This document shows positions 41,630 through 50,731 of a DNA stretch of 64,000 nt, one piece after another. The translations under genes were made by a program, and so were the position numbers. This stretch comes from UKL13-2 sp044229235. Lineage in GTDB: Bacteria; Pseudomonadota; Gammaproteobacteria; Burkholderiales; Usitatibacteraceae. Where the stretch lies: NCBI GenBank assembly GCA_044229235.1, contig JBGATH010000005.1, positions 62,001 through 126,000 of the forward strand, given 5' to 3'. The notes beneath the pieces are model-generated. The model saw nothing but the letters and a program-made list of their open reading frames with translations, was not told the origin of the DNA and ran no database searches. Within the stretch, counting starts at the first letter, position 1, and each line of letters begins with the position of its first letter.

Positions 41630-43014
41630 GGACCTTCCCCCGCCGACATGGGGATCGGTTTCACCGGTGCCTGCCCGCGCAGTCTGCCGACCGATTCGAC
41701 CGGCACCTCTGCGACAGCCGCAATGATTTCGGCGGCGGCGTTTCCGCAGTAGCGCCCCTGGCAGCGTCCCATGCCGACCCTGCTGAATGCCTTGGCCCGG
41801 TTCGACTCCTTGGCGCCCTTCTCCTTCACGACCGCGCGCAATTCACCAGCGGAGATGCACTCGCACCGGCACACGATGGCACTATCCGGCACCTGTGCAG
41901 CGAGCGCGGCGGGCCAGGGAAACGCCTTTGCGAGCGCCCCTGCGAACCGACTCATCTTGTCCAATGTCGCGCGCAGCGAATTCTGCGTCTGCGCATCGAT
42001 CGGCTTTCCCAGATCCGCGAGCACTGCCAGCGCCGCCAGCCGGCCGGCCGCTTCCGCTGCGTCCGCGCCACGGATCCGCGCGCCGTCGCCCGCCAAATAA
42101 ACGCCTGCCTGGGAACTGCGCCCATCGCCGTCCACGACCGGAAGCCACTGCCGCGTCAGCGCGTCGAACGCGAACTCGCAGCGCGCGAGATCGGCCAGTT
42201 GCGTTTCCGGTCGCAGGTGGTAACCAAGCGCGATGGCATCGCAGGCGATCCGATGCTGCTTTCCGGCCTGGTCTTCGAATGCGACCGCATCGACACCGGC
42301 CTCTCGAGTGCCCGTGATTTCAACGGGCCGAATGCCATAGTGCACGGGCACGCCCGCCTGCTTCAGCATGCGCGCCATGCGCAGACCATGCCACAACAGC
42401 CGGGGCCGGGAAAGCAAACCGGGCAGAGCCGTAAGTCGCGCTGACCAGCGCGAGGTATCGAGCACGGCAGCAACGTCCGCGCCCACCTTCAGGTATTGGG
42501 TGGCGATCAGGTACAGCAGCGGTCCGGTGCCCATGAATACCACGCGCCGGCCAATGCCGCAGGCCTGCGACTTCAGCGCAATCTGCGCCCCGCCCAAACT
42601 GAACGTGCCGGCGAGATCCCATCCCGCTACCGGCATCAGCCGATCGGTTGCGCCGGAACAGATGACGAGTGCGTCAAACGCCAGCGTCTCCGCCTGCGCG
42701 CCGCGCATCAGGTAGACGTTGCCCGCGGCGACATTCCACACCAGCGTCTCGGACCGGTAGTCGATGTGCGGCAGCAGCCGCTCGAATGACTGGTGCACGC
42801 TCAGCGCCCGTGCGGATTCCGAACCATAAAGCTCTTCATAGGTACGCTTGAAATGCGTCGGCTGCCGGCGATAAATCTGGCCGCCGTCGCGTACGCCTTC
42901 GTCGATCACGACCGGTCGAATTCCGGCGGCCACCAGCGCTTCTGCGCAACGTGTGCCGGCAGGTCCGGCGCCGATGACGACAATGCGCGGTGGCGACGCG
43001 GCGGTGGTGGTCAT
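41626..43014 (-). CDS. FAD/NAD(P)-dependent oxidoreductase with BFD domain, HcnB/opine oxidase subunit A-like
   Basis: The 462-residue protein has a pyridine-nucleotide-disulfide oxidoreductase fold: IVVIGAGPAGTRCAEALVAAG, then a middle dinucleotide-binding part GRRVVFMGTGPLLYLIA and YLAGDGARIRGADAAEAAGR. A C-terminal [2Fe-2S] BFD-like domain with CRCECISAGEL and GMGRCQGRYCG ends the protein. This is the HcnB/OoxA subunit type. Its partners are found 3-5 kb away at 36894 and 38083, not adjacent as usual. It is the last gene of the transporter operon, overlapping the ABC ATPase gene by four bases. Confidence 0.88.
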   Translation of the reverse strand: MTTTAASPPRIVVIGAGPAGTRCAEALVAAGIRPVVIDEGVRDGGQIYRRQPTHFKRTYEELYGSESARALSVHQSFERLLPHIDYRSETLVWNVAAGNVYLMRGAQAETLAFDALVICSGATDRLMPVAGWDLAGTFSLGGAQIALKSQACGIGRRVVFMGTGPLLYLIATQYLKVGADVAAVLDTSRWSARLTALPGLLSRPRLLWHGLRMARMLKQAGVPVHYGIRPVEITGTREAGVDAVAFEDQAGKQHRIACDAIALGYHLRPETQLADLARCEFAFDALTRQWLPVVDGDGRSSQAGVYLAGDGARIRGADAAEAAGRLAALAVLADLGKPIDAQTQNSLRATLDKMSRFAGALAKAFPWPAALAAQVPDSAIVCRCECISAGELRAVVKEKGAKESNRAKAFSRVGMGRCQGRYCGNAAAEIIAAVAEVPVESVGRLRGQAPVKPIPMSAGEGP

Positions 43015-44879
43015 GCCGTCTGTTCAGTTCGCGTACGCTGAAAATGGATGGACTGCCGCTGTGCCTGCATCAAGGTCTCGCCGCTCAGATGGCACAGGAT
43101 TTCCTTGCCGGATTCAAGTACCCGCCGCGGCGGCGGTAACCGGTCGCAGGTGCCGCCGACCCGCAAATCGCATCGCCCCAGGAACGGACACAGCCCGGCC
43201 CGGGCGTCCGCCGGCAGGCTGGCGTGCAATGGTCGGGCCTTCGACTGCTGCGCGACCTCATCAAGCCAGCCGATGCGCAATTCCGGCACCGAACCGATCA
43301 ACAGATCGGCGTACGGGTGGTAAGGAGGCGCCTGCAGCGCGGCGCGCGTTCCGGAGTCGACGCGGGTGCCGGCATACAGCACCAGGATTTCGTCGCACAC
43401 CGCGCGCACGGTCGATATGTCGTGACTGATGAACATGTACGACACGTTCAATTCCCTGCGCAAGTCGGCCAACAGGTCGAGGATGGCGGCCCCGACAACG
43501 GTGTCGAGAGCCGACGTCACCTCGTCGCACAAAATCAGGTCGGGTTCGGCGGCCAGCGCCCGCGCAAGATTGACCCGCTGCTTCTGCCCGCCCGACAGGT
43601 CGGTCACGCGCCGCCCTGCAGCCGTCGCCGGCAGGCGGACCAGGTCCAGCAGTTGTGCGATGCGGGCATCGGCGGCGGCGCCGGTGAGGCCGTGATAAAA
43701 CGCGAGCGGCCTGGCCAGAATTCGCGTGACGGAGTGCGCCGGATTCAATGCGGTATCCGCATTCTGGAAAACGATTTGCACGCGCCTGAACTGTTCCGCG
43801 CTGCGCTTTGAAAGCTGCGCCGGCAATGGCACACCGTCGAGCAACACTTCGCCCCGTGCCGCCGGAACCAGACCGGCAACCACCCGCGCCAGCGTGGTCT
43901 TGCCGGAGCCGGACTCGCCGATTACGCCCAACGCCATGCCGCGCCGGATGGTCAGATCAATATCGTTCAATACCCTGATGGCAGGCAGCCCATCGGCATC
44001 GATACCGCCGTACCCGGCGACGAGGCCGCGAATCTGCAGCAGCGGTGCCGGCGCGACCGTGCCCACGTCGGGCGGCCCCGCCCGGACACCGGGAGCCGCC
44101 GCCGCCAGCAGGCTCTGCGTGTAGGCGTGCGCGGGTTGTTGGAGAATCTGCCGGGCGGCGCCCGTTTCGCGCATTTCACCGTCGCTCAGCACCATGATCT
44201 GGTCGGCCATTTGAGCCACCACGGCAAGGTCATGCGACACGTAGACTGCTGTCATGCCGCGCTCGCGGATCACCTTCTTGAACGCCAGCAGCACTTCGAT
44301 CTGTGTGGTGACGTCCAGTGCCGTCGTCGGCTCGTCGAGCACCACGAGCTGCGGATCGGTAATCAGCGCCATCGCCGCCATCAACCGCTGCAATTGACCG
44401 CCGGAAACCTGGTGCGGGTAGCGCGCGCCGATATGCTCCGGATCCGGCAGCGCCAGCTCCCGGAACAGTTCGATCGCCTTGCTGTTTGCCGCGGCCCGGT
44501 CCATGAGGCCGTGAATCAGCGCGCCTTCTATCACCTGGTCGATGATGGGTTTCATCGGGTTGAAAGCCGCCGCCGCGCTCTGGGCGATGTACGACACCGT
44601 GCGCCCGCGAAAATCGTACTGCTGTTCCCGATCGAGCGTCAGCACCTCGGTATCGCCAATGCGCACGCTGCCACCGGCAATGCGGCAGCCGCGCCGCGCA
44701 TAGCCGAGTAGGGAGAGCGCGATGGTGGTCTTGCCGGAACCGGACTCGCCGATCAGCGCCAGTACATTTCCGGCGTCAATGCTGAAGCTCACGTCCTTAA
44801 CGATCACCACCTCCCGATCCGGCGTGTCGCCGGCCACTACCCTCAGGTTGCTGACACTGACGAGTCCACTCATGGTCAA
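43011..44879 (-). CDS. Fused two-domain ABC ATPase of a peptide/opine importer
   Basis: The 622-residue protein joins two oligopeptide-type ATPases (DppD- and DppF-like). The first half has LIGESGSGKTTIALSLLGYA and VSGGQLQRLMAAM; the second has VIGESGSGKTTLARVVAGL and LSGGQKQRVNLARAL. Each half has its own Walker B (LVVLDEPT and LILCDEVTS). A C-terminal DppF extension with a Cys-containing FLGRCDLRVGGTC tail is present. The start overlaps the permease gene by four bases (ATGA). Confidence 0.92.
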   Translation of the reverse strand: MTMSGLVSVSNLRVVAGDTPDREVVIVKDVSFSIDAGNVLALIGESGSGKTTIALSLLGYARRGCRIAGGSVRIGDTEVLTLDREQQYDFRGRTVSYIAQSAAAAFNPMKPIIDQVIEGALIHGLMDRAAANSKAIELFRELALPDPEHIGARYPHQVSGGQLQRLMAAMALITDPQLVVLDEPTTALDVTTQIEVLLAFKKVIRERGMTAVYVSHDLAVVAQMADQIMVLSDGEMRETGAARQILQQPAHAYTQSLLAAAAPGVRAGPPDVGTVAPAPLLQIRGLVAGYGGIDADGLPAIRVLNDIDLTIRRGMALGVIGESGSGKTTLARVVAGLVPAARGEVLLDGVPLPAQLSKRSAEQFRRVQIVFQNADTALNPAHSVTRILARPLAFYHGLTGAAADARIAQLLDLVRLPATAAGRRVTDLSGGQKQRVNLARALAAEPDLILCDEVTSALDTVVGAAILDLLADLRRELNVSYMFISHDISTVRAVCDEILVLYAGTRVDSGTRAALQAPPYHPYADLLIGSVPELRIGWLDEVAQQSKARPLHASLPADARAGLCPFLGRCDLRVGGTCDRLPPPRRVLESGKEILCHLSGETLMQAQRQSIHFQRTRTEQTA

Positions 44880-45715
44880 TGCTCCGCCATGCGGGTGCCG
44901 CCGGTGAAGCTGTCGATCAGCATGTTCACGCTGACCGTGAGCGTGGCAATCGCCAGTGCCGGCATGATCACCGCCGGCGCTCCTTCGCCCAGGCCGGAAA
45001 TGTTCTCGCGCACCAGCGAACCCAGATCGGCATCCGGAGGCTGCACGCCCAAGCCGAGAAAACTCATGCCGCTCAGCAGCAGCACCACGAACACGAAGCG
45101 CAGTCCGAAGTCGGCCAACATGGGATTGATCATGTTCGGCAGTACTTCAACCAGTGCGATGTAAGGCAGCTTCTCGCCGCGCGCGCGGGCCACCAGCACA
45201 TACTCCATCGTCTTGATGTTGACGGCCAGGGATCGTGCGATCCGGTAGGCGCCGGGCGTGTAGCTGATGGCGGCTGTCAACATCAGCAACTGGACCGAGG
45301 AGCCGAACGCGGCAACGATGACCAGTGCCAGCATCTTGCTGGGGATGGAAATCAACGCATCCATCAGGCGGCTCATGACCTCATCGACCCAACCTCCCGC
45401 CACGGCGGCGGTCAATCCGAGCGTTGTGCCGGTGATGCTGGCCGCGAGCGCCGCCGCCAGCGCCAGCCCGACGGTAAAGCGCGCACCAAACAGCACGCGG
45501 GTGAACATGTCCCGCCCAAGATAGTCGGTGCCCAGCGGGTGTTGCAAACTGAGATCGCCGAACACATCCTGGGCAACGATCGCCCCCACTTCATACGGGG
45601 CAATTGACGGCCCCAGCAGGGCGACCAGCAGCCACATGAGGATGACCAGCATGCCCAACTTGCCGGACAGGGAGAGGCGCAGGCACCGGTGCCAGAAATT
45701 GGTCAGCTTGCTCAC
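44876..45715 (-). CDS. ABC permease, DppC-like
   Basis: The 279-residue inner-membrane permease has about six helices, the DppC-type entry HPLGTDYLGRDMFTRVLFGARFTVGLALA and the ATPase-contact EAA-like loop ARARGEKLPYIALVEVLPNM. The GTG at 45715 is chosen for family length and its 16-base gap from the DppB-like gene; upstream ATGs add no homologous sequence. It is coupled to the ATPase gene by a four-base overlap. Confidence 0.9.
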   Translation of the reverse strand: MSKLTNFWHRCLRLSLSGKLGMLVILMWLLVALLGPSIAPYEVGAIVAQDVFGDLSLQHPLGTDYLGRDMFTRVLFGARFTVGLALAAALAASITGTTLGLTAAVAGGWVDEVMSRLMDALISIPSKMLALVIVAAFGSSVQLLMLTAAISYTPGAYRIARSLAVNIKTMEYVLVARARGEKLPYIALVEVLPNMINPMLADFGLRFVFVVLLLSGMSFLGLGVQPPDADLGSLVRENISGLGEGAPAVIMPALAIATLTVSVNMLIDSFTGGTRMAEH

Positions 45716-45731
45716 GAGTGAGTTTCCCGTT

Positions 45732-46685
45732 TCATTTGCGCAACCGCGGGTTGGACAGGATGGCAACCGTGTCCGCGATCAGCACCAGCAGCAGGTAGGC
45801 GGCACAGAAAATCATGGCGCAGGCCTGCACCAGCGGCATGTCGCGATTGGTGACCGCGTCGACCATCAGGCTGGCGATGCCCGGGTAGTTGAATATCGAC
45901 TCCACGATCACCACGCCGCCGAGGAGGTACGACAAGCTGAGCGCAACCGCATTGGCGATCGGCCCGATGGCGTTGGGCAGCGCATGGGTAAGGACGACGC
46001 GCATCGGCCGCGCGCCCTTCAGCCGGGCCATTTCGACGTATGAGGTTCCCAGTTGGTCGATGACCGCTGCCCGGGTCATGCGCGCCATCTGGGCAATGAT
46101 CACAAAGCACAAGGTCATCACCGGCAGCGCGTAGGCACGCAGAAAATCAACCAGCGTCAGCGTATCGACCGCGTTGGAAAGCGCGGAAAGCCAGTTCAGC
46201 TTGACCGCGAAAATCAGCACGGCGATGGTAGCCACTAGGAACTCGGGCACCGCCACCAGCGAAATCGTCAACAGATTGAAGCCCCGATCGAGCACCGACC
46301 CCTGGCGCATGGCCGACACGATTCCGAGCGTCAGTGCGATCGGCACGGAAATGAGCGCGGTGACGCCTGCAAGAACCAATGACGCCGGCAGGCGCGTGGC
46401 AATCAGTTTGGTCACCGGCATGCCGTTCATGGCCGAAACGCCAAGATCACCGGTGCACAACTGCGTGATCCAATGCAAATAGCGCAGGTGCGCCGGCTGG
46501 TCCAGGCCAAGTTGCGCGCGTAGTGCCGCCAGCGTTTCGGGGGTGGCACTCTGCCCAAGCGCCGCCTCCGCCGCATCACCCGGCAACAGGCCGGTGATGA
46601 GGAATATCACAGCCGACACCAGCCACAGCGTGATGGCGGCGGCGATCAGGCGTTTGCCGATCAGGCTGAACGTCGACCGGTTCAT
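45732..46685 (-). CDS. ABC permease, DppB-like
   Basis: The 317-residue permease shows the DppB pattern: LIGKRLIAAAITLWLVSAVIFL at the start, PGDAAEAALGQSATPETLAALRAQLGLD in the first loop, and the cytoplasmic loop YVEMARLKGARPMRVVLTHALPNAIGPI. About six membrane helices. It follows the binding-protein gene by six bases and precedes the DppC-like gene. Confidence 0.92.
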   Translation of the reverse strand: MNRSTFSLIGKRLIAAAITLWLVSAVIFLITGLLPGDAAEAALGQSATPETLAALRAQLGLDQPAHLRYLHWITQLCTGDLGVSAMNGMPVTKLIATRLPASLVLAGVTALISVPIALTLGIVSAMRQGSVLDRGFNLLTISLVAVPEFLVATIAVLIFAVKLNWLSALSNAVDTLTLVDFLRAYALPVMTLCFVIIAQMARMTRAAVIDQLGTSYVEMARLKGARPMRVVLTHALPNAIGPIANAVALSLSYLLGGVVIVESIFNYPGIASLMVDAVTNRDMPLVQACAMIFCAAYLLLVLIADTVAILSNPRLRK

Positions 46686-46691
46686 GCGCGA

Positions 46692-48314
46692 CTAGCCATC
46701 CAGCCACACGTGCTCGGCGAACATGTAGCCCATGAAACCGCCCGACGGGATGCCGAAGAGCCCCTTGAGTTTCGTCGAGTGCGCATCGATGAAACTCATG
46801 AAGACCGGAATGCCGATGCCACATTTCTCATGCACGAGCACCTGCATGTCGCCGTACAGTTTCTTGCGCTTCGCATCATCCGGTTCGGCCCGCGCCAGCA
46901 GCAACAGTTCGTCAAACTGCGCATTCTTCCATCCCGACTCGTTCCACGCCGCATCGGATTTGAAGAACTGCGTGAAAATCACGTCGGCGCTGGGGCGTGG
47001 ATTGATGTTGCCGAATCCCAGTGGGTGCTTCATCCAGTGGTTTGACCAGTAGCCGTCGCCCGGAACGCGGTTGACTGTCAGCTTGAGGCCGATCTTCTGC
47101 GCCGATTGCTGCATTAGCACTGCGATATCGATCGACCCTTCCGCCGCCGCGGACGCGACAATCGGCACGGTCGCGCCGGCAAGACCGGATTTCTGCAAAT
47201 GAAACTTTGCCTTGTCCAGGTCAAAGGGCCGCTGTGGCAGGCCGGCATTGAAATAGCGGTGCGACGGCGGGATGGGCTGGTCATTGGCCACCACCGCATA
47301 GCCTCGAAACAGCGCGTCGCGCATCTGGGCCCGGTCCATCATGTACTTCATGGCCAGCGCGAAATCCGGCGAATTGTACGGGGGCTTGTCCTGGCGGATG
47401 ACCAGATCGGTGTAGAGGCCCGACTTGGTCTCGATGACGGCAAAACCCGGCTTGGCCTTGATGCGGCTGGTTGAACGCGGATTGACCGCCAGAATGAGCT
47501 GGACGTCCCCGGAGAGCAAGGCATTGACCCGCGCCGGCTCATCGGGAATGCCGATCAGCTCGATCTCGTCAACGTAAGGTCTGCCCGGCTTCCAATAGTT
47601 TTCGTTGCGTACGCCCACCGTCCGCACGCCCGGCTGGAACTCCTTGCACTTGTACGGACCCGTGCCAATGGCCGTGGTGAACTCGGTGGTGCCGTCCTTG
47701 ATGATCAGAAAGTGCGAGGCAGCGAGAATGACCGGAAGATCGGCGTTGGCAACCGCGAGCGTAATCTGCACTTCATGCGTGCCAAGCGCCTTGATGTCCT
47801 GAAACTGGTCGGCCAGGGACTTGGCCTTGGACGCGGTGGCCGGATTCTTGTGTCGCGCCAGCGAGTACACGACATCAGTTGCCGTCAACGGTTTGCCGTC
47901 GTGAAAGCGCACGTCCTTGCGCAGCTTGATGTTCCACACGGTGGCCTTGCTGTTGCGGATCTCTTCGGCCAGCGCCAACTGCGGGGTCAGGGTGGCGTCA
48001 AGCTGGGTAAGGCCGCTGTAAAACATGAAGGCGCGCGTATAGTCGGTCGACAGCGCCCCCTTCGCCGGGTCCAGCGTGTCGGCGGTGGAGCTCGACAAAC
48101 TGGCAGCGCGGATGCGACCGCCCTTCTTCGGCGTCTGTGCAAAGGCATTCCCGGCCGCCGTCAGCAAGCCCCCAGCCGTGGTCGCCATCATGCCGCCTGA
48201 GGCCAGCAAGCGCATGACGTCACGTCGCGACACTCCGACGGGACGCGATGCGTCCGAATCCGGCATCAATGGCTCCTGGCTTTGCATATGCACTGCGCGA
48301 TCATCGACGTTCAT
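46692..48314 (-). CDS. Periplasmic substrate-binding protein, SBP family 5, Tat-exported
   Basis: The 540-residue protein is a DppA/OppA-type solute receptor. The N-terminus has a twin-arginine signal VSRRDVMRLLASGG followed by a hydrophobic stretch and AFAQ, indicating Tat export of a folded protein. The mature part contains the family-5 signatures LDPAKGALSTDYTRAFMFYSGL and KLRKDVRFHDGKPLTATDVVYSL. Neighbouring oxidase and amidohydrolase genes suggest an amino-acid derivative rather than a peptide as ligand. An internal ATG nearer the Tat motif could be the true start. Confidence 0.9.
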   Translation of the reverse strand: MNVDDRAVHMQSQEPLMPDSDASRPVGVSRRDVMRLLASGGMMATTAGGLLTAAGNAFAQTPKKGGRIRAASLSSSTADTLDPAKGALSTDYTRAFMFYSGLTQLDATLTPQLALAEEIRNSKATVWNIKLRKDVRFHDGKPLTATDVVYSLARHKNPATASKAKSLADQFQDIKALGTHEVQITLAVANADLPVILAASHFLIIKDGTTEFTTAIGTGPYKCKEFQPGVRTVGVRNENYWKPGRPYVDEIELIGIPDEPARVNALLSGDVQLILAVNPRSTSRIKAKPGFAVIETKSGLYTDLVIRQDKPPYNSPDFALAMKYMMDRAQMRDALFRGYAVVANDQPIPPSHRYFNAGLPQRPFDLDKAKFHLQKSGLAGATVPIVASAAAEGSIDIAVLMQQSAQKIGLKLTVNRVPGDGYWSNHWMKHPLGFGNINPRPSADVIFTQFFKSDAAWNESGWKNAQFDELLLLARAEPDDAKRKKLYGDMQVLVHEKCGIGIPVFMSFIDAHSTKLKGLFGIPSGGFMGYMFAEHVWLDG

Positions 48315-48377
48315 ACCTGTCCTGTCTTCTGTGTCGTCACGATTGAAGGCTGAAGCTGCCGGCGTACGCGCCGGGCT

Positions 48378-49655
48378 TCAGTGAATCAGGTCCTGAAACC
48401 GGTAATACGCACCCACCAGCGGGAGGAACCACGGATCACCGAAATGCCCCGGGATCGCCGGCCAGGCCGCGCCTTTCCACAGGTTACCCGCGTCGCGGCC
48501 GGCGAGGACATCGGCCATCACGCGCCCCATGTATACCGACATTTGCACGCCATGCCCACTGTATCCCATCGAGAAATACAAACCATCCCGCTGGCCGGCG
48601 CGCGGCAGGCGATCAACAGTGAGATCCACCAGGCCACCCCAGCAATAGTCAACCCTGGTTTCCTTCAGTGCGGGAAACACATCCTGCATGGTTTCGCGCA
48701 GAATGCGGCCGCATTCTTCATCGGAACGCTGGTTGGACATCGTAAAGCGGGTACGCCCGCCAAACAACAGGCGCTGGTCCGGCGTGGTCCGAAAGTAGTT
48801 GCCGACATTGAGCGTGGTGACATACGAACGCCGATGCGACGCAATGCGGTCCAGCACGGCAGTCGACAGCGGCTCGGTAACAATGATGAAGCTGCCGATC
48901 GGCACGAGACGGCGGCGAAACCAACCCAGCGGTCCGCTGCGGGATGCCCCGGTGGCCACCAGCACCTGCGCCGCTTCAATCACGCCACGGGCCGTGGTCA
49001 GGCGGTGACGGTCTCCTCCCAGGCGCTCGATGCGGGTAACGGCGGCGTGTTCATAAATCTTCGCGCCGCGCGCGGCCGCGGCATCGGCGAGGCCGGCGGC
49101 AAACTTGCCCATGTGCATTTGGGCGCTCTTTTTCTGGATCATTCCGCCGTAAAACTTGCCGGAATCCACTTCTTCCCGGATACGGCTGGCCGGCACCATG
49201 TCGACATCGGTATCGACCTCGCGCCTCAGCACCTCACAGGCGCGGGCCAGCGAATCGTAATGCGCGGGCTTGGCCGCCAGTTTCAGTTTGCCGCCGCGCG
49301 CAAAATTGCAGTCGATCGACTCTTCGCGCACGGTGGACTCGACCGCATCCACAGCGGCATCGAACGCGTGATAAATGGTTCGCGCGCGCTCAATACCCTG
49401 TGACGCGGCCAATGCACTGAAGTCATGCGCGATGCCGTTGTTGCAATGGCCGCCGTTGCGTCCCGACGCCTCGCCCGCAACCCTGCCGGCATCCAGCACC
49501 ACCACGGACGCACCGCGCTTGGCCAGCGCAAGAGCTGCCGACAGGCCGGTGAAACCGGCGCCAATCACCACAACGTCGGCTCTGGTTTCGAGCGGACCTT
49601 CAACCGCCCGCGAAAAAGCCGGTGCGCTGTCGAGCCAGTAGGATTCGAATTTCAC
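48378..49655 (-). CDS. PuuB-like FAD-dependent amine oxidoreductase
   Basis: The 425-residue DAO-family enzyme has VVVIGAGFTGLSAALALAKRGASVVVLDAG and the block EASGRNGGHCNNGIAHDF. The C-terminal YSGHGVQMSVYMGRVMADVLAG matches gamma-glutamylputrescine oxidase (PuuB/OrdL) proteins. It oxidises an amine to an aldehyde or imine with oxygen or a quinone as acceptor. GTG at 49655 begins the family N-terminus (KFESYWLDSAPA); an ATG at 49721 would overlap the HAD gene. It lies 63 bases upstream of the binding-protein gene. Confidence 0.85.
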   Translation of the reverse strand: MKFESYWLDSAPAFSRAVEGPLETRADVVVIGAGFTGLSAALALAKRGASVVVLDAGRVAGEASGRNGGHCNNGIAHDFSALAASQGIERARTIYHAFDAAVDAVESTVREESIDCNFARGGKLKLAAKPAHYDSLARACEVLRREVDTDVDMVPASRIREEVDSGKFYGGMIQKKSAQMHMGKFAAGLADAAAARGAKIYEHAAVTRIERLGGDRHRLTTARGVIEAAQVLVATGASRSGPLGWFRRRLVPIGSFIIVTEPLSTAVLDRIASHRRSYVTTLNVGNYFRTTPDQRLLFGGRTRFTMSNQRSDEECGRILRETMQDVFPALKETRVDYCWGGLVDLTVDRLPRAGQRDGLYFSMGYSGHGVQMSVYMGRVMADVLAGRDAGNLWKGAAWPAIPGHFGDPWFLPLVGAYYRFQDLIH

Positions 49656-49683
49656 GGCGGCGTCGGTATGGTCGGCAAGTGGA

Positions 49684-50352
49684 TCAGAGGCCGACCAGCG
49701 CGGGCAACCCGCCGATGTCATTGATCATCGTGGAACCATAAGCCGCGTTGAACGGCTCATGGCCGCGCGCGACAAAGGCCTTGTCACGAATGCCGATATC
49801 GCTGGCCGACATATGGTCGTAGCGCATGCTGGACGACACGTGCAGCAGTTCTTCCGGCTTGGCGCCCAGCTGGTCGAGCATGTACTCAAACGCCTGCAGG
49901 CGCGGCTTGTAGGCTTGCGCCTGTTGAGCGGTATAAACGGCGTAAAACGGGGCGCCGAGCAGGGCCACATTGTGGTGGATCTGGTCGTTCGACGCGTTCG
50001 AGAGAATCACCAGCGGAATCTCCTTGGCAATGCGGGCCAGGGGTGCCGATACGTCCGGGTGAGGACCCCAGGTCGGGACCGCGTTGTAAATGGCTACCGC
50101 ATCCTGGTCGCGGTATTCAATTTTCCAGCGGCGGCAGGTGCGCTGCACCGAGTTGCGGATCACTTCCGAATACGGCTTCCAGGCACCCAGCACCTCGTCG
50201 AGCCGGTAGGCGCTGAAATCGCGCACGAACTGTTCCATGTCGGCTGCGCCGATCCGGTCGGGAAACAGGTCCCGCGCCATTTCACCCATGCGAAACTTGG
50301 TGAGCGTGCCGTAGCAGTCAAAAGTGATGTATTTCGGTCGGAAGTGCGCCAT
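49684..50352 (-). CDS. Type II haloacid dehalogenase-like HAD hydrolase
   Basis: The 222-residue protein has the HAD nucleophile FDCYGTLTKF at the start, motif II LVILSNASND, the lysine in AYKPRLQAFEYML and an acidic motif in HVSSSMRYDHMSASDIG, all as in L-2-haloacid dehalogenases. Phosphatase or dehalogenase action is possible. It is the first gene of the minus-strand transport/oxidase operon (48.4-50.4 kb). Genes of this type next to FAD oxidases and importers suggest a linked catabolic role. Confidence 0.88.
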   Translation of the reverse strand: MAHFRPKYITFDCYGTLTKFRMGEMARDLFPDRIGAADMEQFVRDFSAYRLDEVLGAWKPYSEVIRNSVQRTCRRWKIEYRDQDAVAIYNAVPTWGPHPDVSAPLARIAKEIPLVILSNASNDQIHHNVALLGAPFYAVYTAQQAQAYKPRLQAFEYMLDQLGAKPEELLHVSSSMRYDHMSASDIGIRDKAFVARGHEPFNAAYGSTMINDIGGLPALVGL

Positions 50353-50731
50353 GTGATCCTTTCGGATGATCAGTATGTAGGGGTGGCTGACGGTACAAGC
50401 GCCGGCAGATGATGTGATGGCGCATTGGCAAAACGGAGCTGCATGATGTCAACGTGCGTCGGACGGCGGAAACTTTTCCCGGATTGATTACAGCATAGGG
50501 AAATGAGTAGTTGCCATTCTTTGACAGGCTCAATGGCAAACAAAAAACTGTTTTCAGGGTGCCGTCCGGCATACTTTGCGGCACCGCACCGGGTTCTCGC
50601 GCGGCCGCGGCATCGGGACGGCGATTCACCTGACTGGTCACGCAATCGGCCATGCCATGTTGCAAATGCGGGGCCGGAAAAGCGCAAGATCGTACTAGCC
50701 TCGGACACGGCACCAATGCCAGATTAGAAAG
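50353..50731. other. 379-base divergent promoter region
   Basis: The spacer separates the HAD-led operon (minus) from the GNAT-led operon (plus) and must hold both promoters. Besides the inverted repeat listed separately at 50511-50539, an AT-rich tract is seen at about 50480-50560. No gene is credible. Confidence 0.6.
50511..50539. promoter_or_regulatory. Perfect 8-bp inverted repeat around a TTGACA element
   Basis: TTGCCATT (50511-50518) and AATGGCAA (50532-50539) are exact inverted copies, 13 bases apart. TTGACA at 50521-50526 could be a -35 element, though no clear -10 box follows. Position midway between the two divergent operons makes it a good candidate operator for a shared regulator. 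Confidence 0.5.

Noticed and set aside
36894..43014. Calling the HcnA/B/C-like genes a hydrogen cyanide synthase
   Set aside because: The same subunit types form opine and amino-acid oxidases. Split loci and the importer and amidohydrolase context favour catabolism, and nothing in the sequence proves glycine as substrate.
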